Shown: positions 26,694 through 34,958 of the stretch, piece after piece
Layout: each line of letters begins with the position of its first letter
Position numbering within the stretch: the first letter of the stretch is position 1
Source: Plantibacter flavus
Lineage (GTDB): Bacteria; Actinomycetota; Actinomycetes; Actinomycetales; Microbacteriaceae
NCBI RefSeq assembly: GCF_002024505.1
Contig: NZ_CP019402.1
Location: forward strand, 3,596,001 to 3,660,000
DNA: 64,000 nucleotides
Reading direction: 5' to 3'
The notes under the pieces: generated by a model
Told to the model about the DNA's origin: nothing
Database searches by the model: none
Seen by the model: the letters and a program-made list of their open reading frames with translations, nothing else
Translations under genes and position numbers: made by a program

Positions 26694-28547
26694 ATGACGA
26701 AGTTCGCCGACACCGTCGGTCCAGCCGTTCCACTCGTGATCGACGACACCGTGCGGCGGGCTCCGGCCGCACTGCACTGGCGGGACGGCCGGCTCCTCCG
26801 CGATGGGGCGCCGCACTCCGTGCGGTCCGGATCGCTGCACTACTTCCGCGTCGTGCCGGAGCAGTGGCGCGATCGGATGCTGCGCTTCGTCGACCTCGGG
26901 CTCAACTCGATCGACACCTACATCCCGTGGAACTTCCACCAGCCACGCGCGGACGCGGCACCGAGCTTCTCCGGTTGGCGTGACGTCGGCCGGTTCATGG
27001 AGACGGCGGCCGATCTGGGGCTCGACGTCCTGCTGCGACCGGGCCCGTACATCTGTGCGGAGTGGTCGAACGGCGGCCTGCCCGCTTGGCTCACCGCCCG
27101 CGACATCGCGCTCCGCAGCTCGGACCCCGGATACCAGCGGCCGGTCGAGACGTGGTTCGAGGAGCTCATCCCCCGGCTCACGCCGTACCAGGCGGTCCAC
27201 GGCGGCCCGGTCGTCGCCGTGCAGGTCGAGAACGAGTACGGCAGCTACGGCGACGACGCAGAGCACCCCGGGTGGCTCGCCGCGCTGCTGCGTCGCCTCG
27301 GCGTGCAGGAACTGCTGTACACCGCGGACGGGCCCACCGACGTGATGATCGACGGCGGTTCCATCCCCGGGATCATGATGGCGGCGACCCTCGGCTCGAA
27401 GCCGGACGAGGCGCGCGCCCTCCTGCGGAGTCGGCGCCCGGACGAGCCGTTCTTCGTCGCCGAGTTCTGGAACGGGTGGTTCGACCACTGGGGGCAGCCG
27501 CACCACGTGCGGGACGCGCGGAACGCCGCAACGGTGGCCCGCGACATCCTGGCCGACGGCGGGAGCATCAGCATCTACATGGCGCACGGCGGCACGAACT
27601 TCGGGCTCTGGTCCGGAGCCAACATCGTCGAGGGCGAACTGCGTCCGACCATCACGAGCTACGACTCCGACGCGCCGATCGCCGAGGACGGCCGGTTCAC
27701 GGACAAGTTCTTCGCCCTGCGGGAGGTCCTCGGCGTCGCAGACGAACCGCTGCGATCCCCCGAGGTGCGGTTCTTGCCGGAGGGCAGCGTGCCCCTCCAG
27801 CGCGGCGTCGGGCTCCTGGACGCACTCGCTGAGCTCGGCGACCCCGTGAGCCCGCGGTCGTCCGCGCCGCCGTCGTTCGAGGACCTCGGCGTCGACGGCG
27901 GTCTCGTCTTCTACGAGGCGGATGCTCTGCTTCCCGATCGCCCGGTCGACCTCGTGTTCGACGGCGTCGCAGACCGCGCCCTCGTCTTCCTCGACGGGGC
28001 GTTCCAGGCCACGATCACCGGCTCGGGCACGGTCACCGTGACCGGTTCCGGCCTGGTGTCGAAGCTGACCGTGGTCGTCGAGAACCTCGGCCGCGTGAAC
28101 TACGGTCCGCAGCTGGGCGCCGAAAAGGGCCTGCTGGGGCCCGTCCTCGTCGAACGCCGGCTCGTGCACGGCTGGCGGGCGCGACCGGTGGCCCTCGACC
28201 AGCTGGACCCGCTCCATCTCCGAGCGGTCGTCGACCGGACCGTCGACCCGACGACCGCCGCGAGCGGTGGGGGCGGCCTGTCGAGCGCGACCTTCGTCGT
28301 CGACGAGCCGCTCGACACGCACCTCCGACTGCCCGGCTCCACGAAGGGCTTCGTCTGGGTCAACGGGGCGCTCCTCGGCCGCTACTGGAACATCGGCCCG
28401 CAGCAGACGCTCTACGTGCCGGGGCCCCTCCTGCGGTCGGGCACGAACCGTATCGTCGTCCTCGAGCTCCACGAGGCCGGATCGACCGTCGAGTTCGTCG
28501 ACCGTCCGGAACTCGGACCGACCGAGGAGTACGTCGAGGAGTTCTGA
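26694..28547 (+). CDS. Beta-galactosidase, GH35
   Basis: This 617-aa cytoplasmic enzyme (no signal peptide) removes terminal beta-galactose. The catalytic barrel (about residues 15-320) has the substrate-site opening SGSLHYFRVVPEQW, NSIDTYIPWNFHQP, the acid/base in QVENEYGSYG (Glu, about 185) and the nucleophile in FVAEFWNGWFDHWG (Glu, about 257), all diagnostic for GH35. C-terminal beta-sandwich domains end with GRYWNIGPQQTLYVPGPLL. GAGGAG precedes ATG 26694; the frame is open to 26655. It diverges from the fucosidase/importer operon and shares operator-like sites, suggesting that the imported glycan carries beta-galactose and alpha-fucose. Confidence 0.95.
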   Translation: MTKFADTVGPAVPLVIDDTVRRAPAALHWRDGRLLRDGAPHSVRSGSLHYFRVVPEQWRDRMLRFVDLGLNSIDTYIPWNFHQPRADAAPSFSGWRDVGRFMETAADLGLDVLLRPGPYICAEWSNGGLPAWLTARDIALRSSDPGYQRPVETWFEELIPRLTPYQAVHGGPVVAVQVENEYGSYGDDAEHPGWLAALLRRLGVQELLYTADGPTDVMIDGGSIPGIMMAATLGSKPDEARALLRSRRPDEPFFVAEFWNGWFDHWGQPHHVRDARNAATVARDILADGGSISIYMAHGGTNFGLWSGANIVEGELRPTITSYDSDAPIAEDGRFTDKFFALREVLGVADEPLRSPEVRFLPEGSVPLQRGVGLLDALAELGDPVSPRSSAPPSFEDLGVDGGLVFYEADALLPDRPVDLVFDGVADRALVFLDGAFQATITGSGTVTVTGSGLVSKLTVVVENLGRVNYGPQLGAEKGLLGPVLVERRLVHGWRARPVALDQLDPLHLRAVVDRTVDPTTAASGGGGLSSATFVVDEPLDTHLRLPGSTKGFVWVNGALLGRYWNIGPQQTLYVPGPLLRSGTNRIVVLELHEAGSTVEFVDRPELGPTEEYVEEF

Positions 28548-28562
28548 GCTGCGCCGTGCGGG

Positions 28563-29651
28563 CTACGCGCGTGTCGTCGGTGCCGCGGTGCTCTCGCGCA
28601 CGATCAGCTCGGGCAGCATGACCACCGTCTCCCGCTCCGCGGCCGGCTCCTCGATGAGCGTGAGCAGATGCTCGACCGCCACACGACCCATCTCGCTGAA
28701 TGGTTGCCGGATGGTCGTCAGCGGCGGTGAGGCGTATCGCGCCAGCGCGATGTCGTCCATGCCGATCACCGAGACGTCGCCGGGTACACTCCGACCGAGT
28801 TCGTCCAGGGCACGCAGGACGCCGAACGCCATCTCGTCACTCGAGACGAAGATCGCCGTCACGTCGGGCATTCGCCCGAGCAGCAGACCGTTGCGATAGC
28901 CGGACTCCGGGCTCCAGTCCCCGTAGAGCACAGGCGGTTCGTCGATGCCACGGTCGCGCAACGCCGCCTGCCAGCCGGTCGTCCGGCCTCCCGCGTCCTT
29001 CCAGGCCGTCGGCCCGCTCAGGTGCCAGACGGTCTCGTGTCCGAGGTCGAGCAGGTGCTCCGTCGCCATGCGGCCAGCGGCCTCCTGGTCCACCCGCACG
29101 ATCTCGTCGGCGAAGGACTCGAGGCCGTCGATCACCACGGTCGGCAGGTCGGCCGTGACCCGGAGCAGGGAGACCTCGTCCCAGATCGGGACGGCGATGA
29201 CGAGGCCGTCGACACCCTGGTTGCGGAGCCGGTCGATGGCGTCGGTGATGGACGCGGCGGACAGCGACGTCGTGCCGGCGGCGCTCACGAAGTAGTCGTG
29301 CTGGTGCGTCGCCCGCTGGATGCCGAGCATCATGGAGGAGCGGGCGTAGTAGTCGGTCTCGTGGGTGAGGACCCCGATGGTGCGGCTGCGGCCGGTGACG
29401 AGCGCGCGAGCGAGCCCGGTGCGCCGGTAGCCCGTCTGCTGGACGGCCGCCTCGACCTGGAGGCGGGTGACCTCGGTCACGTTGTCGAGGCCGCGGAGCA
29501 CGCGGGAGACGGTCTGCGGGGAGACGCCGGCTATCGCGGCGACATCGGCCATCGTGGGCATCCGCGTCCGCTTCTCGCGACGCGATCGGCCCCCGCCGTT
29601 CGCCGTCGGTGTGGGCGCGTCGAGCGCGGTCGGTCCCCCGGGTGACGTCAT
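28563..29651 (-). CDS. LacI-family regulator of the glycan locus
   Basis: This is a 362-aa regulator with a LacI HTH (about residues 32-80: MADVAAIAGVSPQTVSRVLRG) after an unusually long 30-residue N-terminal tail, and a sugar-binding periplasmic-like domain (IGVLTHETDYYARSSMMLGI, VDGLVIAVP, GMDDIALARYASPPLTTI). ATG 29651 is used; a GTG two codons upstream (29657) is equally open. It is convergent with the GH35 gene (15 bp between stops). An operator-like TGGCACGGATAACA lies 18 bp upstream of its start and recurs between GH35 and the importer operon, so it probably represses the whole locus and itself. The inducer is unknown. Confidence 0.94.
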   Translation of the reverse strand: MTSPGGPTALDAPTPTANGGGRSRREKRTRMPTMADVAAIAGVSPQTVSRVLRGLDNVTEVTRLQVEAAVQQTGYRRTGLARALVTGRSRTIGVLTHETDYYARSSMMLGIQRATHQHDYFVSAAGTTSLSAASITDAIDRLRNQGVDGLVIAVPIWDEVSLLRVTADLPTVVIDGLESFADEIVRVDQEAAGRMATEHLLDLGHETVWHLSGPTAWKDAGGRTTGWQAALRDRGIDEPPVLYGDWSPESGYRNGLLLGRMPDVTAIFVSSDEMAFGVLRALDELGRSVPGDVSVIGMDDIALARYASPPLTTIRQPFSEMGRVAVEHLLTLIEEPAAERETVVMLPELIVRESTAAPTTRA

Positions 29652-29668
29652 TCCCACATGTTAGTCAA

Positions 29669-29682
29669 TGGCACGGATAACA
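29669..29682. promoter_or_regulatory. LacI-type operator candidate 3 (autoregulatory)
   Basis: TGGCACGGATAACA lies just upstream of the LacI gene. It shares ACGGATAACA exactly with candidate 1 (26562) and TGGCA...TAACA with candidate 2 (26628). Confidence 0.7.
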
Positions 29683-29714
29683 CCTGAACCTCCACGCCGG
29701 TGCGCGCCGCGGCC

Positions 29715-29841
29715 GGCGCGGTGCGCTGACGCGAGCGCGCTCGAATCGGCGTGGCCGCGCCCCACAGCCGTGAGCGCGCCCCTCCGGAGACCCGCGCTGG
29801 CGTCATAGACCCGCGCTCACGTCAGCGCACCGCGCTGACGC
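29715..29841. repeat. Large palindromic intergenic repeat, copy B
   Basis: GCGCGGTGCGCTGACG (29716-29731) is mirrored by CGTCAGCGCACCGCGC (29820-29835). The internal core GAGCGCGCCCCTCCGGAGAC (around 29773-29792) and a second CCCGCGCTCACGTCAGCGCA are as in the other copies. It fills most of the 215-bp gap between the LacI start and the aldo/keto reductase stop. Confidence 0.88.
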
Positions 29842-29866
29842 AGCGGAGCCGGTCCATACGACGGCG

Positions 29867-30916
29867 TCAGATGAGCCCCTCGCGGCCGCCCGACACCCAG
29901 TTCGGGTCGGCGGCCCGTGGACCGCTCACCTGGTCGGCGTAGGTGTCGATCTCGGACCGGATCTCGTCCGTCAGCTCCACCCGGAACGCCTCGAGGTTCG
30001 CGTGCAGGTGCGCGACACTCCTGGTGCCGGGGATCGAGACGACCCGTGCGCCGAGCTGCTGCCCGCGGTCGTGCACCCAGGCGAGCGCGAGCGCCTCCGC
30101 GGTCGTCCCGATGCGGCGGGCGAGGCTCCGGAAGCGTGCCGCGAGTTCGAGGTTCGCCGCGAGGTGCTCGGGCTGGAAGCGCGGGAAGCTCGCTCGCGTC
30201 CCACCGAGCGGCACCGTCTCGGCTGTGAAGTCCTCGGTGAAGAGTCCGCGCGACAGCGGCGAGAACGCGACGACCGTCACGCCGAGCTCCGCCGCCGTCG
30301 GGACCACGTAGGTCTCGATGTCACGGCTGACGATGCTCCATTCCGACTGGATCGCGGCGATCGGGTGCACGGCGTGCGCGCGGCGGAGTTCGTCGCCCGT
30401 CGCTTCGGACAGACCGATGCGGAGGACCTTACCGGCGGTCACGAGCTCGGCGAGCGCCCCCACCGTCTCCTCGATCGGTACGTTCGGGTCGACGCGGTGC
30501 TGGTAGTAGAGGTCGAGGTGGTCCGTGCCGAGGCGGGTGAGCGTCCCGTCGATCTGCTCGTGGAGGTGAGCACGGTCGCCGCGGATCCCTCGCTTGCCGA
30601 TGCCGCCACCGGTGACGATGCCGACCTTGGACGCGAGGAAGACGTCGTCACGGCGCCCGGTCAGGTACTGGCCGAGGAGCTCCTCGCTCCGGCCCTCGCC
30701 GTAGACGTTCGCGGTGTCGATGAGGTTCACGCCGCTCGCCAGGGTGGCGTCGAGGATGGTGGTGACCTCGGCGTCGGCGATCGCCCCGTAGGTACCGGCG
30801 ATGGACATCGCACCGTACCCGATGGCGCCGACCTCCGCGGCGGTGTCGCCCGCGCCGATCGTGGTCGAGGGCAGTGCGGTCGTGGTCGGCTCCGTGGCCG
30901 GGGGTGCTTCGCTCAT
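29867..30916 (-). CDS. Aldo/keto reductase
   Basis: This 349-aa NADPH-dependent oxidoreductase has the AKR barrel. The catalytic tetrad is visible as Asp/Tyr in DTANVYGEG, Lys in ASKVG and His in YYQHRVD. Further family phrases are AIQSEWSIVSRDIE, VVAFSPLSRGLF and the cofactor-binding end VVSIPGTRS. The layout 'DTANVYGeGrSEelLG' resembles the AKR11/AKR13 general-stress and sugar-reductase groups. ATG 30916 is preferred to ATG 30937 because homology begins later. The substrate is unknown; it stands alone between a repeat element and a DUF1648 gene. Confidence 0.93.
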   Translation of the reverse strand: MSEAPPATEPTTTALPSTTIGAGDTAAEVGAIGYGAMSIAGTYGAIADAEVTTILDATLASGVNLIDTANVYGEGRSEELLGQYLTGRRDDVFLASKVGIVTGGGIGKRGIRGDRAHLHEQIDGTLTRLGTDHLDLYYQHRVDPNVPIEETVGALAELVTAGKVLRIGLSEATGDELRRAHAVHPIAAIQSEWSIVSRDIETYVVPTAAELGVTVVAFSPLSRGLFTEDFTAETVPLGGTRASFPRFQPEHLAANLELAARFRSLARRIGTTAEALALAWVHDRGQQLGARVVSIPGTRSVAHLHANLEAFRVELTDEIRSEIDTYADQVSGPRAADPNWVSGGREGLI

Positions 30917-30974
30917 GGATTCACCGTACGGCTTCACGACAGGTTCGACGTCCGGTCCGTCACGCGGTGCAACG

Positions 30975-31967
30975 TCAGGCGCGCGATCCGGCTCGGGCGA
31001 CGAGCGTCTGCAGGAGTGCGGCGGGTTCCTCAGGGTCGTCGATCGTGATCGCGAACTGCTTGCCGGAGGTGCTCGTGACGACGAGTCCGGGCCCGGAGCG
31101 CAGCACGACGGCCGAGCGACCGGGCATGATCCGGTAGCCCCAGCCGCCCCAGTCCATCGGGCGGATGTCGGTGGCCTCGACGACGTCGACCTGGTCGAGG
31201 GGGATGCGCTTCATGGGGATGCCGAAGAGCGAGACGACGCGGAGGCCGCGCCAGTCGACGCTGATCCGGAGGCGGATGAACGAAGCACACAGGAGGGTCG
31301 CGACGGCGAGGATCGACAGACCGAACATCGCGACACCCGACTCGCCGCGCAGCAGGATCGGCGTGTAGGCGACGGCGCCGATCGCGACGAGTGCGAGGGT
31401 GAGCCAGAGGAACAGCAGGGCCGTGACGCTCCGACTCCAGGCACCGACCTCGGTCTCGCCGAGGTCCATCGGCGCGGGCCGAGCGGCTGCCCCGGCGAGC
31501 AGCGGCTGAGCCGGCAGGATCATGGCGGGGATCACGCCCCAGAGCGAGCACGCGGCGAGGGGGACGACCCACCACCCGAGGACGGCACCGTCGACCGAGC
31601 CGGCCTGCAACGTGAGCCACGTCGGGATGACCCAGACGGAGGCGGCCGACCCGGCGGCGATACCGATGAAGAGGATGATCATGCGCTTGGTCCGCATGCC
31701 GGGCCGCGGGAGGGCGAGCAGGATGACGGCTGCGACAGCGGCGACGGATGCGATGATCAGCGTCACGAGGAAGACGCGCGCGGCGGGCATGGAGTCGTCC
31801 GGCGCCCCGACGCCCGACCAGTGCGAGGCGACGTCGGCCGGGATCGCATCGCCCCAGACGAGCTGCGTGAGTGCGATCGCGATCGCCGGGACGGCCATGG
31901 CGAGGCCGGCCAGGACGATTCGTCCGCGCGCTGGTGCCGCCGGTGGCGATGTGGTGGTGTCGTGCAT
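30975..31967 (-). CDS. DUF1648-type integral membrane protein
   Basis: This 330-aa protein has about six membrane helices (for example residues 16-36, 63-85, 93-112, 125-150, 185-210 and 215-240). Between helices 1 and 2 is the loop PADVASHWSGVGAPD, where H-W-...-G-PD is the hallmark of DUF1648. The C-terminal 90 residues are soluble and PH-domain-like (IPLDQVDVVEATDI, GLVVTSTSGKQFAI). It follows a YtrA-type GntR regulator on the same strand after 79 bp, a very common pairing. It is probably envelope-related, but no activity is established. Confidence 0.88.
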   Translation of the reverse strand: MHDTTTSPPAAPARGRIVLAGLAMAVPAIAIALTQLVWGDAIPADVASHWSGVGAPDDSMPAARVFLVTLIIASVAAVAAVILLALPRPGMRTKRMIILFIGIAAGSAASVWVIPTWLTLQAGSVDGAVLGWWVVPLAACSLWGVIPAMILPAQPLLAGAAARPAPMDLGETEVGAWSRSVTALLFLWLTLALVAIGAVAYTPILLRGESGVAMFGLSILAVATLLCASFIRLRISVDWRGLRVVSLFGIPMKRIPLDQVDVVEATDIRPMDWGGWGYRIMPGRSAVVLRSGPGLVVTSTSGKQFAITIDDPEEPAALLQTLVARAGSRA

Positions 31968-32046
31968 GTGCTCCCCCTGAGCTGCTGAGGTGGTCTGATC
32001 GTCGGTGTCGCCGATCGACGTGGTCGTGCGGTGACGTCGGGGATCG

Positions 32047-32394
32047 TCAGGTGCGTTCGATCATCCGGCTGAGGTCGTTCGGGGTGATCCCGAACTTGCG
32101 CGCCTCGGTGACGAGTTGGGCGACGAGTTCGTTGACCCGGACGAGGCCCGGTGCTGCATCCTCGTTCACCCACGCGCCGCGGCCCTGTCGCATCCCGATG
32201 AGTCCGTCGTCGCGGAGCTCTCCGTAGGCGCGGAGGACCGTGTGCATGTTGATCTGCAGTGCGCGGGCGAGGTCGCGGGCGGGCGGGAGGCGCTCCCCCG
32301 GTGCCAGCGCGCCCGTCGCGATGCCGGAGCGCACCTGCACCGCGATCTGCTCGGCGAGCGAGACCGTGGAGGTGGGATCCACGCGGAACAACAT
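32047..32394 (-). CDS. GntR-family regulator, YtrA subfamily
   Basis: This 115-aa short GntR protein has a winged helix (about residues 8-75: SLAEQIAVQVRSGIATGALA, LPPARDLARALQINMHTVLRA) followed by only about 35 helical residues that dimerise, as in YtrA. ATG 32394 lies 7 nt after a -10-like TACTAT, so the mRNA is probably leaderless. The longer frame (to 32580) runs through a palindromic repeat and is rejected. It precedes and probably represses the DUF1648 membrane-protein gene. Confidence 0.9.
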   Translation of the reverse strand: MLFRVDPTSTVSLAEQIAVQVRSGIATGALAPGERLPPARDLARALQINMHTVLRAYGELRDDGLIGMRQGRGAWVNEDAAPGLVRVNELVAQLVTEARKFGITPNDLSRMIERT

Positions 32395-32396
32395 GT

Positions 32397-32416
32397 TTGC
32401 AATAGTACTAGAACAA
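32397..32416 (-). promoter_or_regulatory. Leaderless promoter and operator of the YtrA-type gene
   Basis: The minus strand reads TTGTTCTAGTACTATTGCAA, with a perfect palindromic centre TAGTACTA and outer TTG/CAA. TACTAT within it can be the -10 box, ending 7 nt before ATG 32394. Overlap of palindrome and -10 suggests autorepression. Confidence 0.6.
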
Positions 32417-32453
32417 TGCTGCCTGCGCCCGCGACATCTGTGGGGTTGAGGTC

Positions 32454-32578
32454 GGCGCGGTGCGCTGACGCGAGTGTGCGCCACTCGGCGCGGGCGCACC
32501 CCGCAACCGTGAGCGCGCCCCTCCGGAGACCCGCGCTCACGCGGCAGACCCGCGCTCACGTCAGCGCACCGCGCTGGC
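32454..32578. repeat. Large palindromic intergenic repeat, copy C
   Basis: The terminal arms GCGCGGTGCGCTGACG (32455-32470) and CGTCAGCGCACCGCGC (32559-32574) are exact reverse complements. The core GTGAGCGCGCCCCTCCGGAG lies near 32509-32528. It sits between the start of the YtrA-type gene and the stop of the DeoR gene. Confidence 0.88.
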
Positions 32579-32605
32579 ACAAGCCACAGCGGAGGGAGGG
32601 ACCGG

Positions 32606-33448
32606 TCAGAGGGCGACGACGTGGACCGCGATGTCCGCGGCCGCGAGGCGCTCGAGCTCGTCTGGGTCGGCGGAGGAGTCGGTCACGAGGTCGTGGATCT
32701 GCCCCAACTCGGCCATGCGCGCGAGTGTGACCCGCCCGACCTTCGAGCCGTCGGCGACCACGATGACCCGCTGCGCGTGCCGCACCATCGCCAGGTTCGT
32801 CCGAGCCTCACGCTCGTCGTGCGTCGTCGCACCACCCTGCGCACTGATGCCGTCGGTCCCGAGGATCGCGGTACCCACGTTGATCGCACTGAAGGTGTTC
32901 TCGGCGAGCGCCCCCACCGCCTCGAACGACGTCGACCGCACCAGCCCGCCGGTCATGATCACCTGCAGGTTCGGCCGGGAGGCGATCTCGGTCGCCGTCG
33001 TGAGCGAGTTCGTCACGATCGTCAGCTCCGACCGGTTCGACAGCTCCTTCGCGACCGCCGCGGTCGTCGTGCCACCGCTCAGAGCGATGGCGTACGGCCC
33101 CGCGGGGATCATCTCCGCCACCCGCATCGCGATCCGCCGCTTCGCCTCACGGAACTGCGTGTCACGGAACCGGACCGGCACCTCGTCGCGTGCCTCGATC
33201 GCGCGAGCGCCACCGTGGGTGCGGAGGACGAGTCCGAGGTCGTCGAGGTCGGCCAGGTCGCGCCGGATCGTCGGCGCCGAGACCTGGAGCCGCTCGGTGA
33301 GCTCGTCGATCGAGACCACGACGTCGTCGACGGCGAGCAGTGCGAGGATGTCGCGCATCCGCTGGCTGCGCTTGCCCGACGGCGCGTGTCGAGACAGTTC
33401 GGCCGCCGTGGGTGCTCGCATCACTGCCTCCGTCCTCGGGTGCTTCAT
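32606..33448 (-). CDS. DeoR-family regulator of the second sugar locus
   Basis: This 280-aa regulator has an N-terminal DeoR HTH (about residues 28-80: RMRDILALLAVDDVVVSIDE, SAPTIRRDLADLDDLGLVLR, THGGA) and a C-terminal sugar-phosphate sensor domain of the isomerase fold (ALSGGTTTAAVAKEL, TNSLTTATEI, TAILGTDGISAQGG, VVADGSKVGR). These are the marks of AgaR/GlpR-type repressors that release DNA on binding a sugar phosphate. ATG 33448 has GGAGAG at good spacing; ATG 33421, with GGAGG, is an alternative. It diverges from the GH4/importer/agaS operon, so the effector may be an amino-sugar phosphate. Confidence 0.93.
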   Translation of the reverse strand: MKHPRTEAVMRAPTAAELSRHAPSGKRSQRMRDILALLAVDDVVVSIDELTERLQVSAPTIRRDLADLDDLGLVLRTHGGARAIEARDEVPVRFRDTQFREAKRRIAMRVAEMIPAGPYAIALSGGTTTAAVAKELSNRSELTIVTNSLTTATEIASRPNLQVIMTGGLVRSTSFEAVGALAENTFSAINVGTAILGTDGISAQGGATTHDEREARTNLAMVRHAQRVIVVADGSKVGRVTLARMAELGQIHDLVTDSSADPDELERLAAADIAVHVVAL

Positions 33449-33498
33449 CGACCGACTCTCCAGAGCTCGACCGCCACACCCGCCGCACCCCGCACCAG

Positions 33499-33519
33499 AT
33501 GCTCAGCGAAAGTGAGCAT
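33499..33519. promoter_or_regulatory. Inverted-repeat operator between the DeoR gene and the GH4 operon
   Basis: ATGCTCA (33499-33505) and TGAGCAT (33513-33519) form a perfect inverted repeat with the 7-base spacer GCGAAAG, whose complement carries CTTTC, a motif typical of AgaR/DeoR operators. GATCAC is also repeated downstream (around 33555 and 33571). Its position between divergent starts supports control of both. Confidence 0.6.
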
Positions 33520-33579
33520 TTGAGTCGATTTCCGATCAAGTTCTTGCTCGGTTCGATCACTGTAGTCGATGATCACTCC

Positions 33580-34896
33580 ATGACACGAGTGACTTTCATC
33601 GGGGCGGGCAGCGTCGTCTTCACCCGCCAACTCATCGCCGACCTCCTCCGCTACCGCGACCTCGCCGGCCTCGAGATCGTCCTGCACGACATCGACCCCG
33701 ACCGCCTCGCCGTGGCCGAGGGCACCGCCCGCCACGTCGACGAACGCCTCGACGGCCGAGCGACGATCACGGCGGAGTCCGACCGTCGTCGCGCCCTCGC
33801 CGGCGCGGACTTCGTGATCAACATGGTCCAGGTCGGCGGCATCCGCGCGACCGTCTCCGACCTCGAGATCCCGGCAGCGCGCGGTCTCCTGCAGACCATC
33901 GGCGACACCACCGGCGTCGGCGGCGTCTTCCGCGCCCTCCGCACCTTCCCGCTGCTCTCGGCCCTCACCGCCGACATGCGGGAGATCTGCCCCGACGCCC
34001 ACCTGCTGAACTACACCAACCCGATGGCGATGAACATCTGGTGGGCGTCGGTCGTCGCGCCCGACATCAGCGCGATCGGCCTCTGTCACAGCGTCTTCTG
34101 GACGGTCAACGACCTCTGCGAGCTCGTCGGCGTGCCGATCGAGGGCACGAGCTACCGCGCCGCCGGCGTCAACCACCAGTCGTGGCTGCTCGAGTGGACC
34201 CACGAGGGACGCGACCTCTACCCGGCCCTGCGCGACCGCATCCGTGAGGACCCGGAGCTCAGCCGCCGCGTGCGCGTCGAGATGTTCCGCCGCATCGGTT
34301 ACTACCCCACCGAGACGAGCGAGCACTCGTCCGAGTACCTGTCGTGGTTCCTCCGCTCCCCCGAGCAGGTCGAGCGCTTCCGCCTGCGGCCGCTCGAGTA
34401 CCTCGGCATCAGCGAGGAGAACGTCGCGGAGTTCGAGGCGACGAAGGCCGCTCTCGCGGCCGGGACCCCGTTGACGCTCGAGGACGAGGCGAGCGAGTAC
34501 GCCCCGCAGCTCATCCACTCGCTCGTGACCGACACCCCGCGACTCATCCACGGCAACGTCGTCAACCGCGGCCTCATCGACAACCTGCCACAGGGCGCCG
34601 TCGTCGAGGTCCCCGTCCAGGTCGACGGGAACGGCATCGCCCCGCAGCCCATGGGCGCCCTGCCCGTGCAGTGCGCCGCGCTCAACCGCCCCTACGTCTC
34701 GGTCGCCGAACTGACGATCGAGGCCGCTCGCACCGGCGACCCGACCCTCATCCGGCAGGCGGTCCTCATGGACCCGAACGCCTCGTCCACCCTCACGCCC
34801 GAGCAGATCTGGGAGCTGTGCAACGACCTCGTCGCCGCGCACGGCGAGCTGCTGCCGGAGCCGCTGCGGGAGATCATCCCCGCCGACCGCATCTGA
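33580..34896 (+). CDS. GH4-family glycosidase (alpha-galactosidase-like)
   Basis: This 438-aa NAD+- and metal-dependent glycosidase works by oxidation-elimination. It begins with a Rossmann motif VTFIGAGSVVFTRQLIADLL, then NMVQVGG, NYTNPMAMN, the metal-binding GLCHSVFW (Cys and His, about residue 167) and AGVNHQSW. The CHS motif is that of the alpha-galactosidase/alpha-galacturonidase branch. ATG 33580 is set by the Rossmann start; the frame is open to 33340. It is the first gene of an operon with a CUT1 importer, an AgaS-type isomerase and a sugar kinase, so it probably splits an imported alpha-galactoside or alpha-galactosaminide in the cytoplasm. Confidence 0.93.
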   Translation: MTRVTFIGAGSVVFTRQLIADLLRYRDLAGLEIVLHDIDPDRLAVAEGTARHVDERLDGRATITAESDRRRALAGADFVINMVQVGGIRATVSDLEIPAARGLLQTIGDTTGVGGVFRALRTFPLLSALTADMREICPDAHLLNYTNPMAMNIWWASVVAPDISAIGLCHSVFWTVNDLCELVGVPIEGTSYRAAGVNHQSWLLEWTHEGRDLYPALRDRIREDPELSRRVRVEMFRRIGYYPTETSEHSSEYLSWFLRSPEQVERFRLRPLEYLGISEENVAEFEATKAALAAGTPLTLEDEASEYAPQLIHSLVTDTPRLIHGNVVNRGLIDNLPQGAVVEVPVQVDGNGIAPQPMGALPVQCAALNRPYVSVAELTIEAARTGDPTLIRQAVLMDPNASSTLTPEQIWELCNDLVAAHGELLPEPLREIIPADRI

Positions 34897-34958
34897 CCGA
34901 CCCGAAGCCCCGCAGCCCCGCACCGTTCCCGAACGATCGACACAGGAGACGACCACCG

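Noticed and set aside
34344..34958. An N-terminal extension of the second binding protein by 205 codons.
   Set aside because: This stretch lies out of frame over the GH4 gene; the lipoprotein signal peptide and AGGAG site fix the start at 34959.
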